Shown here piece by piece: positions 27,531-36,561 of a stretch of 64,000 nucleotides of DNA (within the stretch, counting starts at the first letter, position 1; every line of letters begins with the position of its first letter). Location: assembly GCA_966250015.1 (NCBI GenBank), contig CBINFS010000012.1, positions 1 through 64,000 of the forward strand, read 5' to 3'. The DNA is from CBINFS01 sp966250015. GTDB lineage: Bacteria; Bacteroidota; Rhodothermia; Rhodothermales; DASSAV01. Below the pieces are notes generated by a model. That model was not told the origin of the DNA and made no database searches. It was given only the letters and a program-made list of their open reading frames with translations. The translations under genes were made by a program, and so were the position numbers.

Positions 27531-27995
27531 ATGGCCACGCATGTTTTTGACGCGATCATTGAGGAAGCCGGCCGAGGGGGAATGTTCGTAAAGGTGCCGT
27601 TTTCGGTGCCGGAAGTGTTCGGGAAAAAGGGGCAGGTAAAGATCAAGGCTACCATCGACGGCGAGCCGTACCGGGGCGTCCTTTCTTCGATGGGGGGCGA
27701 GGGTCACTTTCTCATCGTCGTAAAGGCCATCCGCGAAAAAATCGGCAAAACGGCTGGCGACACGGTGCACGTCGAAGTGCAAGAAGACACCGAGCCCAGA
27801 ACCGTGACGCTCCCTCCCGAGCTCGTCGAGGTGTTCAGCCGGCAGCCGGACCTCGCGGCCACCTTCAACGCGATGGCCTACACCCACCAGAAAGAATACG
27901 TCCAGTGGATCGTTGAGGCGAAAAAGCCGGAAACCCGCGAGCGCAGGGTCCAGAAGGCCATCGAGATGATCTCCAAAGGGCAGAAATTTTCCTGA
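27531..27995 (+). CDS. DUF1905/YdeI domain protein
   Basis: A 154-residue cytoplasmic protein. Residues about 1-90 form a DUF1905 beta-barrel (VPFSVPEVFGKKGQVKIK, then GDTVHVEVQED). Residues about 100-150 form the YdeI/OmpD-associated helical region (TFNAMAYTHQKEYVQWI, then KPETRERRVQKAIEMI). The family is widespread and uncharacterised; some members are linked to stress or peptide resistance, which cannot be shown here. I chose the ATG at 27531 because the family begins just after it; a TTG at 27516 is also in frame. Confidence 0.87.
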   Translation: MATHVFDAIIEEAGRGGMFVKVPFSVPEVFGKKGQVKIKATIDGEPYRGVLSSMGGEGHFLIVVKAIREKIGKTAGDTVHVEVQEDTEPRTVTLPPELVEVFSRQPDLAATFNAMAYTHQKEYVQWIVEAKKPETRERRVQKAIEMISKGQKFS

Positions 27996-28139
27996 GCGGC
28001 CGAAAGCCGCACCATTCTCGGTCGAAACACCCGTTGCTTCCGGTTGTACGACCCCTTACGCTGCCGTTCGGTAAGTGCTGATGAAACGAACACCGACCGG
28101 ATCGCTCATCGGCCGCCTTTCGCCATCTTCACCTTCGTA

Positions 28140-31100
28140 ATGATGAACGCCTTCGCGCCCTCCCGCACGGGATTCTTCATCCTCTTCCTTCTTGCCGCAT
28201 TCCTGACGGCGTCGTGTACGGATCAAGGCGAGGGCGACTTCTCGGTCGAAACCGTCGGGCTTGAGCTTCCGGCCGAGCCGCGCGCCTTCGTGCCCGAGCT
28301 CGACGGCCCCCTGCGGGTGATGAGCGCCACACCTTTCGGGCCGATGGCCGGGATGGGGACGTACCAGGCCATAACCGTTACCTTCAGCCGACCGATGGTT
28401 GCCCTCGGCGAAACACCCGAGGTACCGAAGGGCGTATTCAGTATCGAACCCGAACGTACCGGAAGGCTAACTTGGGAAGGCACTCAAACCCTCGTCTTTC
28501 ATCCCGACGAGCCGCTTCCCACCGCCACAGCCTTTCGCGTTCGCATCGCCTCCGGCCTCACGGCGCTGAACGGCGACAGGCTGGAAGAAGCCTTCACCTG
28601 GACGTTCGAGACCCCACGCCCGATGCTCGTCGACTCGGACCCCGCCCCGGACGCCCGTTTCGTCGACCCCGGCCAGTCGTTCCTGCTCCGGTTCAATCAG
28701 GCGATCCGGACGAACGACACCCGCTCGTACGTGCGGCTCCGGACCGTCGAAGATGCCCGCACCGCCGAAATCCAGATCCAGGGCCGAGGCGACAGCACGC
28801 TGATCGTGCGCCCCACCCGCCCCTTGCAGCAGGGCACGTCCTACGAGCTGCTCCTCCTCCCCGGTCTTCCAGCCGCAGCCGGAAGGCTCGGCATGGCCGA
28901 TACGACGTTCGTCCGCTTCACGACGTACGACCGGCTCCGCCTCGTCGAAGTCGGTCAGCCACACGCCCCGTGGGAGGAACAGCCGGAAACGTTCAACCCT
29001 GAACGCGGCGTCACGCTCACCTTTACAACCCCCGTGCGCTTCCGTGACCTGCGAAACGCCCTGTCCTTCACCCCCGCGCTTGACCTCCCTCCTGGCATCG
29101 AAGCGCAGGACGACGTCGTCAGCGCAACCCACACGCTGACCGTCCGGCTCGAACCGGAAACGCGCTACACCGTGGCCGTTTCCAGCCTTACCGATCAGTT
29201 CGGGCAGCGTCTCGAAGAGGCGTCCGCGTCGTTCCGCACGGCCGCCTTCGCGCCGTCGGTCCGCGTGCCGGAAGGAATTGCCATCTTTGAAGCCGATCTT
29301 CAGGCGGCCGTCCCGGTCCGTGCGACGAATCCGCCCGACCTTCGTCTTGGTCTGGTCCGGCTCGGCCCCGATCAGATCATTCCGGTCATCCGGACGTACG
29401 ACCGCCAGCATTATTACGGCGATACCGACTATTCGAAGCTTCCCGACCCCGTTCCGGCCGCCCGCACGGTGTCGCTCGGGCTGGAACGCAACCGGCCGGG
29501 CGTCGTCGCCCTTCGCCTGGATTCACTCCTCAGCGGCGGAACCGGCCTGATCGGCTACAACCTCGTCGCACCCGGGCTGGGGCACGAACGCTCCGACCTG
29601 TCCTTCACCGGGCTGGCGCAGGTCACGCGGCTGGGCATCACCGCCAAGTTCAGCCCCCACCAGAACCTGATCTTCGTGACCGAGCTCGGCACCGCCCGGC
29701 CAGTACCCGGCGCCTCCGTCACGATCCGCGACCTGAAAAACCGCGTACTCTGGCAGGGCGTCACCGACGAGCAGGGACGCGCCGCCACGCCCGGCTGGAG
29801 TGACCTCGGCGTCGAGCGAACCAGCGTATGGGACAACCCGGTTCAGTTCGCCTTCGTCGAAAAAGACGGCGACGTGGCCTTTACGAGCAGCGTCTACCAG
29901 GACGGCATCGAGCCGTACCGCTTCGACATCGCCTACGACTGGCGACCGGACGCCGTCACCGAAACCGGCAGCATCTTTTCGGACCGTGGCCTTTACCGCG
30001 CCGGGGAGGAGGTCTTCGTCAAAGGCATCCTCCGCAGCAAGACCGACGGCGACTGGCGGCCCGTCACCGACAGCCTCCGCGTCCTCATCCACGACCCCCG
30101 CGACCAGATCGTATTCGACCGCTATTACCGCCCAAGCGAGCTCGGCACGTTCGACTTTGCGTGGACGTCGCCGACCGGCGCCACGCAGGGCGTCTACATG
30201 GTCCGCGTCGTCCATGCGTCCGACACCGCCGCCGTAAACCGTGAGATCTGGGAGCCCGGCGACGTGGCGCGGGGTGAGTTCAGGGTCGATGCGTTTCGAA
30301 CGGCCACGTTTGCCGTCACCGCCTCCAGCGCTACGGACGAGTACGTAGCGGGCGATTTCTTCGAGGGAAGCATCTCCGGGCGCTACCTCTTCGGCGCTAC
30401 GATGGGCGGGCAGCCCGTCCGCTACAGCCTGATGCAGTCCCCCGGCAGCTTCGAGCCCGAGGGCTATCCCGGCTACCGCTTCGGGAGCTTCGACGACGGC
30501 TCGCGGGGAGGCGTCTATAGAATGCTGCTCGAAGCCGACACCGTCCTCGACGCCGAAGGGATTACCTATGCACGCATCCAGCTCGAGGGCAACCAGATCG
30601 GCATGCCGATGCGCCTCACCTGGACCGGCGTCGTGCAGGACCCGGCCCGGCAGGAACAGGGTGCCCGACGCCTCATCACCCTCCACCCCGGACAGTTCTA
30701 CGTGGGGCTCAAGCCCCGAACGACGTTCATCGACCTGAACCGCGAACGGGAGATGACTGTCGACGTCATTACCGTGGACCCTTCCGGCCTGCCCGTCGGC
30801 GACAAAGCCGTCGACGTGGAGCTGCTCCGGCAGCAATGGCTCAGCGTCCGTGAGACCGGATCCGACGGGAGGCTCGTCTGGCGAAGCGAGCGCACCGAGG
30901 AGCTCATCGGGTCGCACCGGATCGAAACGAAAGCCCGCAACGCCATGCGGCTGAAAATGCCCGTCGAGGAAGGCGGGAGCTACGTCATCCGGGCCACCAG
31001 CCGCGACGTCCGGGGCAACACCATCCGGACGGAAGCCTTCTTCTACGCCACCGGCTCGGGATACGTCGCGTGGGAGCGGACCGACGACGACCGCATCGAC

Positions 31101-33866
31101 CTCGTGCCCGAACGCACCAACTATCGCCCGGGCGAAACTGCCCGCCTGATGGTCCAGTCGCCCTACGAAGAAGCGACCGCCCTGATCACCGTCGAACGTG
31201 AGGGGATCCTGTCGAGCCGGGTCGAGACCCTGCGCGGCAGCGCACCGCAGATCACTGTGCCCCTCACCGAAGCCCACATGCCGAACGTGTTCGTGAGTGT
31301 GATCCTGCTGAACGGGCGTACCACCCCGCCGGGCGCAACCACCGACGTCGGCAAGCCCGGCTTCAAGATCGGCTACGCTAGCCTGCACGTCGACCCGGGC
31401 ACCCGCCGGCTCCAGGTGGAAGTCATCCCCGACAAAAAGCAGTACCGGCCCGGCGACGAAGTGACCGTCGACCTCCGGATCCGCGACGCGGGCGGCAACG
31501 GCGTCCCGGGCGAGATCGCCTTCAGCGCCGCAGACGCTGGCGTCCTGAACCTGATCGGCTACGCAATGCCTGACCCGTTCGACACCTTCTACGGCCCCCG
31601 CCCACTCGGCGTCACGACGAGCGAAAGCCGGTCCAACCTGATCGAGCAGCGAAACTACGGCCAGAAAGAAGAGGACATCATCGGCGGCGGAGGCGACCGC
31701 AGCTTCCTCCTCCGGCAGGACTTCCGCCCGCTCGCCCACTGGGAGCCGGCCATCCGTACCGACCGGCGTGGCCGCGCACGCATCACGTTCCGCCTGCCCG
31801 AAAGCCTGACGACCTTCCGCCTGATGGCCACGGCCCTCACGGCCGACGACCGTTTCGGCGCGAGCCGGACGGACGTCGTCGTCACGCAACCCCTCGTGCT
31901 CCAGCCTGCATTGCCCCGCTTCGTCCGGCTCGACGATTCGTTCGAGGCCGGCGTCCTGGTCAGCAACCTGACCGGCGAGCCCGGAGAGGCGACGGTCACC
32001 GCTCGCGCCGAAGGCATCCGGCTCACCGGCCCCGCCTCCCGTACGGTTTCGCTGGCCGCCGGCGAGACGCGCGAGGTCCGGTTCAACTGGGCCGTAGACA
32101 ATCCGGGCGCTTCAACCCTGCGCTTCGACGCCACGCTCGGGAATGAGCGCGACGCTTTCACCGTTCCGCTCGAGATCGCCGTGCCGCTCGCGCGGGACGT
32201 CTCGGCCACGTTTGCCGTCACCGACTCAATCGCTCGGGAGGCGCTGAGCCTGCCGCCAAACCGCGTGCCGGGGCTCGGGCGGTTCGAGGCGCGCCTGTCC
32301 GGAACCGCCCTCGTCGGCCTCGACGGCGCCGTGCGCTACCTCTTCAGCTACCCCTACGGCTGCCTCGAACAGGTCACCTCCGCCGTACGGCCCCTACTGA
32401 TCGCTGGCGACCTGCTCGACGCCTTCAACCTCGACGTGCCGGGATTCGACCGGCAACGAGCCGTCGACGAATGGCTCGGCGAGCTCCAGGACTTCTGGAC
32501 CGAGAGTGGCTTCAGCATGTGGCCGGGATCGTACACCCCTCACCCTTACGTCAGTGCGTACGTCGTGCTTGCACTTGCCGAAGCCCGCGCCGCGGGGTAT
32601 CCGGTCCCCGAGGCGCTGGTCACCCGGGCGGTCGATCGACTCGAGGAGCTGGTGCGCAGGCGCAGTGATCGGCCCGAGTACTACGACCCCATCGCCTGGG
32701 AGGACACCCGCGTGCTTATGCTTTACGCCCTGGCCCGCCACGGCCGCTTCCTCGACGGTGAGATTGCTGCACTGGCCGGCGAGGTCAGCCCCGGACGCAG
32801 TCCCGTGAGCGTCGAAGGCGTCGCCTACCTGCTCCGCACCGTCACGCTTGGCGACCGCCCCGCCCTGCGCCGCTTCCGGGAACCCCTCGTGAGCTACCTC
32901 CGGCAACAGGTACACGTCGAGAGCACCTCCGCTTACCTTGCGTCCCCCGGCGATAGCCACGACTGGGTCTTCTCGAGCGATGCCCGCGCCACCGCGCTCG
33001 GCCTCGCCGCCCTCGTCGAGGCTGACCCCAGCGACGACGTCCGGCAGCTCGGCGCACGGATGATCCGCTACCTGATGCAGCAGCGGCAGAACGGCCATTG
33101 GGCCTCCACCCAGGAGAACGCCGCCATCGTCGACGCTTTCCGCGCCTACTATCGGGCGTTCGAACGCGAGACCCCCGCCTTCACGGCGGAGATCCGCCTC
33201 GCCGGACGTGAGCTGCTTGCCGCCTCCTTCGAAGGGCGCACCCTGCGCGTGGAGGGGGTCTCCAGGCCCGTCGAAACGCTGCCCCAGCAACCCGACGTAC
33301 CCATCGAGATCACGAAGCAGGGCGCCGGTCAGGCCTACTATTCACTCCTCCTCGAAACCTTCAGCAAGGAGCCCCTGCCTGCCGCCCGCCAAGGATTGAG
33401 CATCGAACGCCGGATCGAACGACTCGACGAACGCGGAAACCCGATTGGGGAGGCCGTCCGTACCGGCGAAGCGGACGTCCGCCTGAACGCGGGCGACCTC
33501 GTCCGCGTGACGCTGCGCGTCTCGACGCCCACCGACCGCAACTACGTCGTCGTGGACGATGCCCTGCCAGCCGGGCTCGAAGCGCTCAACACCGCCTTCG
33601 AAACAACCGACCGGCAGCTCGTCGAACGCGCGCGGGAGGACGAGAACTACCGCTGGAGCACCTTCAACCATACCGAGTTCCGCGACGACCGCGTGCTCCT
33701 CTTCGCCGACTACCTCAACCGGGGCGAGCACACGTTCGTCTATGTAGCCCGCGCCACCACCCCCGGCACGTTCGTCCACCCCCCGGCGCGCGCCGAGATG
33801 ATGTACCGCCCCGAAACCTTCGCCCGCACCGCCACCGGCACCCTCACCGTCACCCCTGTACCTTAA
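28140..33866 (+). CDS. Giant bacterial alpha-2-macroglobulin lipoprotein (YfhM-like)
   Basis: A 1908-residue envelope lipoprotein, probably a protease trap that guards the periplasm. The signal peptide ends at LTASC with the lipidated Cys at 26. Many macroglobulin (MG) beta-sandwich domains run to about residue 1150, followed by the alpha-2-macroglobulin region with LAHWEPAIRTDRRGRARI. The thioester motif CLEQ is at 1408-1411 (YPYGCLEQ), so covalent capture of attacking proteases should still be possible. The helical thioester domain (about 1390-1680) and a receptor-binding-like end follow. The ATG at 28140, or the ATG right after it, is chosen to fit the signal peptide. In many Gram-negatives this gene is adjacent to pbpC; here pbpC is upstream on the same strand with four genes between. 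Confidence 0.93.
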   Translation: MMNAFAPSRTGFFILFLLAAFLTASCTDQGEGDFSVETVGLELPAEPRAFVPELDGPLRVMSATPFGPMAGMGTYQAITVTFSRPMVALGETPEVPKGVFSIEPERTGRLTWEGTQTLVFHPDEPLPTATAFRVRIASGLTALNGDRLEEAFTWTFETPRPMLVDSDPAPDARFVDPGQSFLLRFNQAIRTNDTRSYVRLRTVEDARTAEIQIQGRGDSTLIVRPTRPLQQGTSYELLLLPGLPAAAGRLGMADTTFVRFTTYDRLRLVEVGQPHAPWEEQPETFNPERGVTLTFTTPVRFRDLRNALSFTPALDLPPGIEAQDDVVSATHTLTVRLEPETRYTVAVSSLTDQFGQRLEEASASFRTAAFAPSVRVPEGIAIFEADLQAAVPVRATNPPDLRLGLVRLGPDQIIPVIRTYDRQHYYGDTDYSKLPDPVPAARTVSLGLERNRPGVVALRLDSLLSGGTGLIGYNLVAPGLGHERSDLSFTGLAQVTRLGITAKFSPHQNLIFVTELGTARPVPGASVTIRDLKNRVLWQGVTDEQGRAATPGWSDLGVERTSVWDNPVQFAFVEKDGDVAFTSSVYQDGIEPYRFDIAYDWRPDAVTETGSIFSDRGLYRAGEEVFVKGILRSKTDGDWRPVTDSLRVLIHDPRDQIVFDRYYRPSELGTFDFAWTSPTGATQGVYMVRVVHASDTAAVNREIWEPGDVARGEFRVDAFRTATFAVTASSATDEYVAGDFFEGSISGRYLFGATMGGQPVRYSLMQSPGSFEPEGYPGYRFGSFDDGSRGGVYRMLLEADTVLDAEGITYARIQLEGNQIGMPMRLTWTGVVQDPARQEQGARRLITLHPGQFYVGLKPRTTFIDLNREREMTVDVITVDPSGLPVGDKAVDVELLRQQWLSVRETGSDGRLVWRSERTEELIGSHRIETKARNAMRLKMPVEEGGSYVIRATSRDVRGNTIRTEAFFYATGSGYVAWERTDDDRIDLVPERTNYRPGETARLMVQSPYEEATALITVEREGILSSRVETLRGSAPQITVPLTEAHMPNVFVSVILLNGRTTPPGATTDVGKPGFKIGYASLHVDPGTRRLQVEVIPDKKQYRPGDEVTVDLRIRDAGGNGVPGEIAFSAADAGVLNLIGYAMPDPFDTFYGPRPLGVTTSESRSNLIEQRNYGQKEEDIIGGGGDRSFLLRQDFRPLAHWEPAIRTDRRGRARITFRLPESLTTFRLMATALTADDRFGASRTDVVVTQPLVLQPALPRFVRLDDSFEAGVLVSNLTGEPGEATVTARAEGIRLTGPASRTVSLAAGETREVRFNWAVDNPGASTLRFDATLGNERDAFTVPLEIAVPLARDVSATFAVTDSIAREALSLPPNRVPGLGRFEARLSGTALVGLDGAVRYLFSYPYGCLEQVTSAVRPLLIAGDLLDAFNLDVPGFDRQRAVDEWLGELQDFWTESGFSMWPGSYTPHPYVSAYVVLALAEARAAGYPVPEALVTRAVDRLEELVRRRSDRPEYYDPIAWEDTRVLMLYALARHGRFLDGEIAALAGEVSPGRSPVSVEGVAYLLRTVTLGDRPALRRFREPLVSYLRQQVHVESTSAYLASPGDSHDWVFSSDARATALGLAALVEADPSDDVRQLGARMIRYLMQQRQNGHWASTQENAAIVDAFRAYYRAFERETPAFTAEIRLAGRELLAASFEGRTLRVEGVSRPVETLPQQPDVPIEITKQGAGQAYYSLLLETFSKEPLPAARQGLSIERRIERLDERGNPIGEAVRTGEADVRLNAGDLVRVTLRVSTPTDRNYVVVDDALPAGLEALNTAFETTDRQLVERAREDENYRWSTFNHTEFRDDRVLLFADYLNRGEHTFVYVARATTPGTFVHPPARAEMMYRPETFARTATGTLTVTPVP

Positions 33867-33883
33867 CCTAAACGTTTGTATAT

Positions 33884-33906
33884 CACGCAAAGACGCGAAG
33901 GCGCGA
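33884..33906 (+). repeat. Dispersed repeat, CGCGAAGG type
   Basis: CACGCAAAGACGCGAAGG followed by CGCGA, closely similar to 2921-2940, and like it located just after a large gene. Confidence 0.5.
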
Positions 33907-34064
33907 CAGGCTCATTTTGGGAAGAATGCTGTACGTGTCCTCACTGGCCACGTTGATGGTTGCGTTCCATAAAGATCCCTCGTCGCACGGCTCCACGGGA
34001 TGACAAAGTGAGGCGACAGCGATTGCCGTGAAGCCAAATACCTGCCTGAACCTTTCATAGTGTC

Positions 34065-34093
34065 ATTCCTCACCCGCTTTGCGGGTGAGGAAT
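34065..34093. repeat. Perfect 13-base palindrome, REP-like
   Basis: ATTCCTCACCCGC and GCGGGTGAGGAAT are perfect arms around TTT, preceded by GTGTC. There is no gene directly before it that would need a terminator and no T-run, so a repetitive palindromic element is more likely. Confidence 0.6.
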
Positions 34094-34262
34094 CTTCCCG
34101 AAGTGAAACCTTGTAGGTTGGCACCTCAGTGAACAAATGCGCAACAAAATGCCCCCCTGGACGGGACTGCATGTACTCGTTACGTGAAGTGTTGTCGCGG
34201 AGCGATTGAGGGGTAACTTAACGCTTTATGTAATACCGTAGAGGAGGGCCGCACGCTCACAT

Positions 34263-34290
34263 GGATCCCGGCTCGGCGGCCGGGATGACG
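34263..34290. repeat. Palindrome, REP-like, ending in GGGATGACG
   Basis: ATCCCGGC is mirrored by GCCGGGAT around TCGGCG and followed by GACG. It shares its core and exit sequence with the element at 3153-3178. Confidence 0.55.
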
Positions 34291-34527
34291 GTTTTTATGG
34301 ATTCAGTTACCCAACCCCCCGTCATCAGCCTGCATCATTTTGTTTAAACCCTAAAAACTCCTCTAATAACCGCATCGTAACAACATGACCCCGCGCATAT
34401 GTAATTTCTGAACGTAAGACTATTAGCGTCGATCAGGTCCGAATACCTGTAGCGTACCCCCCTGCCGCTCACCGGTGATGAGGATAAGTGAAGTTGTACC
34501 AGAGGACGAGGGAGGCATTGGGAACGT

Positions 34528-34743
34528 ATGATCAGGAAAACTACGACCCTGAACCAGACGATGACCCTTTTGGACGAGACGTGGAACACTTACCATCGGG
34601 CGGTTACGACGGGATCGGCCAGCGCCCTCGAAGCGGTCGCTTTCGGTCAGAAAGCATACGAGCTGCACGGATCGCCCTTCGGCCATTCCTGGCACGCCCT
34701 CGCCGTCTGGATGCGGTTCATGTGCCGCACGACTCCAGACTGA
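34528..34743 (+). CDS. Doubtful small ORF
   Basis: A 71-codon ORF, possibly starting at an internal Met (MTLLDETWNTYHRAV). The predicted peptide is mostly helical, with SASALEAVAFGQKAYEL and a Trp-containing end (SWHALAVWMRF). I recognise no family. It ends just before the stop codon of the convergent receptor relic. It could be a real small gene, a decayed fragment or chance. Confidence 0.25.
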   Translation: MIRKTTTLNQTMTLLDETWNTYHRAVTTGSASALEAVAFGQKAYELHGSPFGHSWHALAVWMRFMCRTTPD

Positions 34744-34749
34744 CGGCCT

Positions 34750-34968
34750 TCAATTGAACCCCACCCGCAACCCGAAAGACGGGATGAACGGGAGCTGGTC
34801 CACCCGCCTGAGCGTGAAGAGATACACGGAGAAGATATTGCGTCGATCGTAGACGTTGATCAGGCTGCCGAGCAGGGTCAGGTCCACCGCACCGAAGTCG
34901 AACGGGCGCTCCACCGACACGTCGAACCGGTGGTACGTCGGCAGAACGGCGTTGTATAGCCGCTCGGT
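34750..34968 (-). pseudogene. 3' relic of a TonB-dependent receptor gene
   Basis: The last 72 residues of this reading frame read like the final barrel strands of a TonB-dependent receptor: LPTYHRFDVSVERPF, then GSLINVYDRRNIFSV and FTLRRVDQLPFIPS, closing in FGLRVGFN. The rest of a receptor (signal peptide, plug and most strands) is missing. Upstream of about 34968 the same frame continues to 35223 but with unrelated sequence (VTPRSLVTLPVLLFLV and others), so the intact-looking 157-codon ORF is a chimera of relic and unrelated DNA. Whether it is expressed is unknown; a real short protein cannot be excluded. Confidence 0.65.
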
Positions 34969-35219
34969 GCCGACGACCATCACCAAATCCTCCTCACACC
35001 CGAACAACGGAAGCACCAGAAAAAGCAAAACGGGCAGCGTAACAAGCGAGCGCGGCGTGACGCTCCCCGTTGAAGGTTCAAGTACCCCACCTCGTGGATT
35101 CCTCGTCCCCCTCAAAACGCGCCCCTCACCAGAGATGAGCCTGTAAGAAGCCTGAGAACCGGACTGATCGTCGTCAAGGGGCAAAGCGAGTACCACGCTC
35201 AAAAGTGAGAACCGGACAA

Positions 35220-35576
35220 TCACGATCCGGCCTTTGCCGTCACTTTTGCGGCTTCACACGTCAGCAGGCTCTCCGACGTGTTCATGATCTTCCAGTGCCA
35301 GCAGCTGCTCGTGAATGGATCGATCTCGACCGAAAAACCACCGGCTCTCAGCGGGACTTTCGGTCCGTATTCGTTCAGGTCTTTGCAGACCGTCTTGCCG
35401 GCATCGACGTTGAAGGTCACCGTCCGCGCCCGCGCAATGAGGTTGGCGTCGCGGCCTACGGTGGCGTTTTCGATGCAGACGGTCATCGGCTCGGGCGACG
35501 TCACCTTGTCGCCCTCCTTTGAGGACGCGCAACCGAAAAGCAAGAATGGCAGGGCAAAGATAAATAATCGCTGCAT
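35220..35576 (-). CDS. Small lipoprotein of unknown function
   Basis: A 118-residue protein with a lipoprotein signal peptide (MQRLFIFALPFLLFGC, lipidated Cys16), followed by a short linker (ASSKEGDKVTS) and a beta-rich domain of about 85 residues. That domain has four cysteines (MTVCIENAT, KTVCKDL, SSCWHW, LLTCEAA) that could form two disulphides in the periplasm. I do not recognise the family. It is flanked by the receptor relic and the HigBA operon, and transcribed away from HigBA. Confidence 0.7.
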   Translation of the reverse strand: MQRLFIFALPFLLFGCASSKEGDKVTSPEPMTVCIENATVGRDANLIARARTVTFNVDAGKTVCKDLNEYGPKVPLRAGGFSVEIDPFTSSCWHWKIMNTSESLLTCEAAKVTAKAGS

Positions 35577-35778
35577 GGGGGTACAAAGGTCAGGTTAAAG
35601 AACTTAGCCCCGCAACACGCGCTTTCTTCACCTTTTTGAATGTAAAAGTGCAACCACTTGGAAGCAAACCGATTGGAAAATGGTCAGAACAGTAGGGTAG
35701 AGCGTTTGCCTGAATAACTGGATTCGTGTCCGGGGCTTACATTTCCCGTCGTGGCCAGAACAAATCACGGAAACTGTT

Positions 35779-35804
35779 CATATCCTGTTGCGTAACAGGA
35801 TATG
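35779..35804. promoter_or_regulatory. Palindromic operator of the higBA operon
   Basis: CATATCCTGTT and AACAGGATATG are perfect 11-base arms around GCGT, ending 18 bases before the higB start. HigA-type antitoxins bind palindromes at this position to repress their own operon, so this is the likely autoregulatory site. Confidence 0.75.
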
Positions 35805-35822
35805 GTTCGCACGGCCCGGATC

Positions 35823-36104
35823 ATGATTAAAACGTTTTTTGACCGCGAGGCAGCTCGAATCTTTGAGGGTAACCGAAGCCGCAAACTACCAGACGACATA
35901 CAATACCGCGCTTTCGTTCGCCTGCATGCACTTGGCGCAGCATCCGCGCTGGATGATTTGCGAATACCCCCGGGTAATCACCTGGAGGCGCTCAAAGGAA
36001 ATAGAAAAGGACAACACTCAGTCCGGATCAGCGAACGGTGGCGTATCTGCTTTCGTTGGGTTGATGGAGATGCCTATGACGTGGAGATTGTGGATTATCA
36101 CTGA
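35823..36104 (+). CDS. higB: HigB-type toxin (RelE fold)
   Basis: Predicted ribosome-dependent mRNA endonuclease of 93 residues. It matches the HigB family from MIKTFFDREAARIFEG to the end, with LPDDIQYRAFVRLHALGAA, the conserved PGNHLEALKGNRKGQHSVRI and ERWRICFRW, and the terminal EIVDYH. Residues typical of the RelE-like active site (Arg and His of the C-terminal half) are present. I chose the ATG at 35823 to match the family; an in-frame start at 35802 lies within the operator. Toxin-first order followed by the antitoxin is the higBA hallmark. Confidence 0.9.
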   Translation: MIKTFFDREAARIFEGNRSRKLPDDIQYRAFVRLHALGAASALDDLRIPPGNHLEALKGNRKGQHSVRISERWRICFRWVDGDAYDVEIVDYH

Positions 36105-36145
36105 CTTTCTCTTTACAAGCGCTAATACCCGACACGCTGACAACC

Positions 36146-36493
36146 ATGCCTGTAATGATATCTCGAAAGGAATTGCTCGGGAAAAGTCAGGGAGAGGCTC
36201 GTGATTTTGGCCCGCTCCACCCGGGTACGTACCTGCTGGAGGAATTGCTCAACCCGATGAAAATCAGCCAGAATGACCTGGCCCGTCGCCTTGACGTAAG
36301 CGTACGAACAGTCAATGAGATCGTGCGTGGGCGTCGGTCCGTTACGGCAGAAATGGCGCTTCGTTTAGGCCGTTTTTTCGGTATGACACCCGAGTTCTGG
36401 TTGAATCTGCAGAAACGGTACGACTTGGAAGTTGCCCGTGAGGCGATCCAGCATCAGCTCGATAACATCGAACCCTTCGAACGGGCTGCCTGA
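36146..36493 (+). CDS. higA: HigA-type antitoxin (Xre family)
   Basis: DNA-binding antitoxin of 115 residues that neutralises HigB and represses the operon. The HigA start motif HPGTYLLEELLNPMKISQN is followed by the helix-turn-helix LARRLDVSVRTVNEIVRG, and then RRSVTAEMALRLGRFFG and TPEFWLNLQKRYDLEVA, all family hallmarks. The N-terminal 20 residues or so are less conserved. It starts 41 bases after higB and should be co-transcribed with it. Confidence 0.93.
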   Translation: MPVMISRKELLGKSQGEARDFGPLHPGTYLLEELLNPMKISQNDLARRLDVSVRTVNEIVRGRRSVTAEMALRLGRFFGMTPEFWLNLQKRYDLEVAREAIQHQLDNIEPFERAA

Positions 36494-36561
36494 AGACTCA
36501 CATCCGATTCGGAGACAAGGTGCCCGTACCGTGATTAATGTTGTGAAGGCTTCTCCTGTCC

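Larger units (their letters stand above)
33867..34527. other. Gene-poor stretch with palindromic repeats
   Basis: No supported gene in about 660 bases. Three repeat elements, listed separately, resemble those at 2.9-3.2 kb. AT content is higher than in the neighbouring coding DNA. It probably marks a region of past insertion and decay, leading into a receptor gene relic. Confidence 0.55.

Noticed and set aside
29523..31889. A 788-codon minus-strand ORF inside the macroglobulin gene
   Set aside because: Antisense shadow caused by G/C-rich third codon positions; no recognisable domain, composition typical of reversed codons.
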